DNA of 5,219 nucleotides from DATFEN01 sp035691285 (GTDB lineage Bacteria > Acidobacteriota > Vicinamibacteria > Fen-336), in contig DASSJI010000054.1 in NCBI GenBank assembly GCA_035691285.1, positions 1-5,219 on the forward strand, in the 5' to 3' direction. Under the pieces are notes generated by a model. That model saw only the letters and a program-made list of their open reading frames with translations, was not told the origin of the DNA and did not search any database. A program made the translations under genes and the position numbers. Shown in pieces: positions 5,026-5,219 of this stretch; within the stretch, counting starts at the first letter, position 1, and each line of letters opens with the position of its first letter.

Positions 5026-5219
5026 ATGAAAGTGCCCGTGGGCGTCCTCGGCGCGACCGGCGCCGTGGGCCAGCGCTTCGTGCAGCTTCTCGCCCTCCAT
5101 CCCTGCTTCGAGGTTGTCGAGGTGGCGGCCTCCGACCGCTCCGCCGGTCGCCCCTACTCGGAGGCGGCGACGTGGCGACTCCCCGGCGCGCCGCCGGCCG
5201 AGGCGGCGCGCCGGGTCGT
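5026..5219 (+). CDS. asd: Aspartate-semialdehyde dehydrogenase, archaeal/fungal type (N-terminal part, cut by window end)
   Basis: Asd reduces aspartyl phosphate to aspartate semialdehyde with NADPH, the branch point to lysine/diaminopimelate, threonine and methionine. The 64 complete codons visible begin MKVPVGVLGATGAVGQRF, with the GATGAVGQ nucleotide-binding loop at residues 9-16. VQLLALHPCFEV and then VAASDRSAGRPYSEAATWRL follow. The ASxRSAGxxY pattern is that of the archaeal/fungal-type enzyme, found also in many bacteria, rather than the classic E. coli type. The catalytic Cys and His lie beyond the window. The start is the first ATG, at 5026, immediately next to the divergent dgt promoter; no clear ribosome binding site is seen. 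N-acetyl-glutamyl-phosphate reductase (ArgC) has a related opening but not this SAG segment. Confidence 0.88.
   Translation, partial: MKVPVGVLGATGAVGQRFVQLLALHPCFEVVEVAASDRSAGRPYSEAATWRLPGAPPAEAARRV

Noticed and set aside
4989..5027. Longer dgt start at 5027
   Set aside because: It would overlap the asd ATG and consume the whole divergent promoter; the 13 added residues do not look like the family N-terminus.

Overview
This is a GC-rich window (about 62-78% GC in the lines I sampled by eye). Nearly all third codon positions in the housekeeping genes are G or C. The secretin-type and PilP-like domains in the central gene point to a diderm (Gram-negative) bacterium. Together with the archaeal/fungal-type Asd and the dGTPase-like gene, this would fit an uncultivated or soil high-GC lineage of the deltaproteobacterial, Myxococcota or Rokubacteria/Methylomirabilota kind. 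That placement is an inference; the window contains no phylogenetic marker.

Layout. Positions 1-52 hold the last codons of an upstream plus-strand gene. Its stop lies against the ribosome binding site of panE (61-972, TTG start), which overlaps panC (969-1802) by ATGA. These two genes form a translationally coupled block for the last pantoate and pantothenate steps of vitamin B5/CoA synthesis. An 84-bp convergent gap follows (1803-1886). It contains a perfect 18-bp palindrome, a probable panC terminator, and two TTTCCACA repeats 11 bp apart.

On the minus strand, a dNTP triphosphohydrolase gene (3837-4988) is followed after 22 bp by an unusual gene running down to 1887. Its product has an N-terminal membrane/signal segment, two tandem STN/secretin-N0-like domains, a PilP-like domain and a run of about 40-residue TPR repeats. 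A single-base frameshift near 2320 splits the TPR array: the frame as written stops at 2225, and the rest of the array continues in another frame to 1887. Putting one base back gives a continuous 642-residue protein. Divergent from the hydrolase gene, across only 37 bp, starts an aspartate-semialdehyde dehydrogenase gene (asd), cut by the window end.

How they fit. panE, panC and asd are ordinary amino-acid and cofactor genes; aspartate also supplies beta-alanine for PanC through PanD, which is not in this window. The triphosphohydrolase is nucleotide-pool housekeeping. The STN-STN-PilP-TPR protein is the item of real interest. It joins in one chain modules that are separate proteins in type IV pilus and type II secretion machines: secretin periplasmic domain, inner-membrane PilP/GspC-type connector and TPR scaffold. 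No other pilus gene is visible here. Either it is a scaffold encoded away from its machine, or it is a decaying or mis-sequenced gene.
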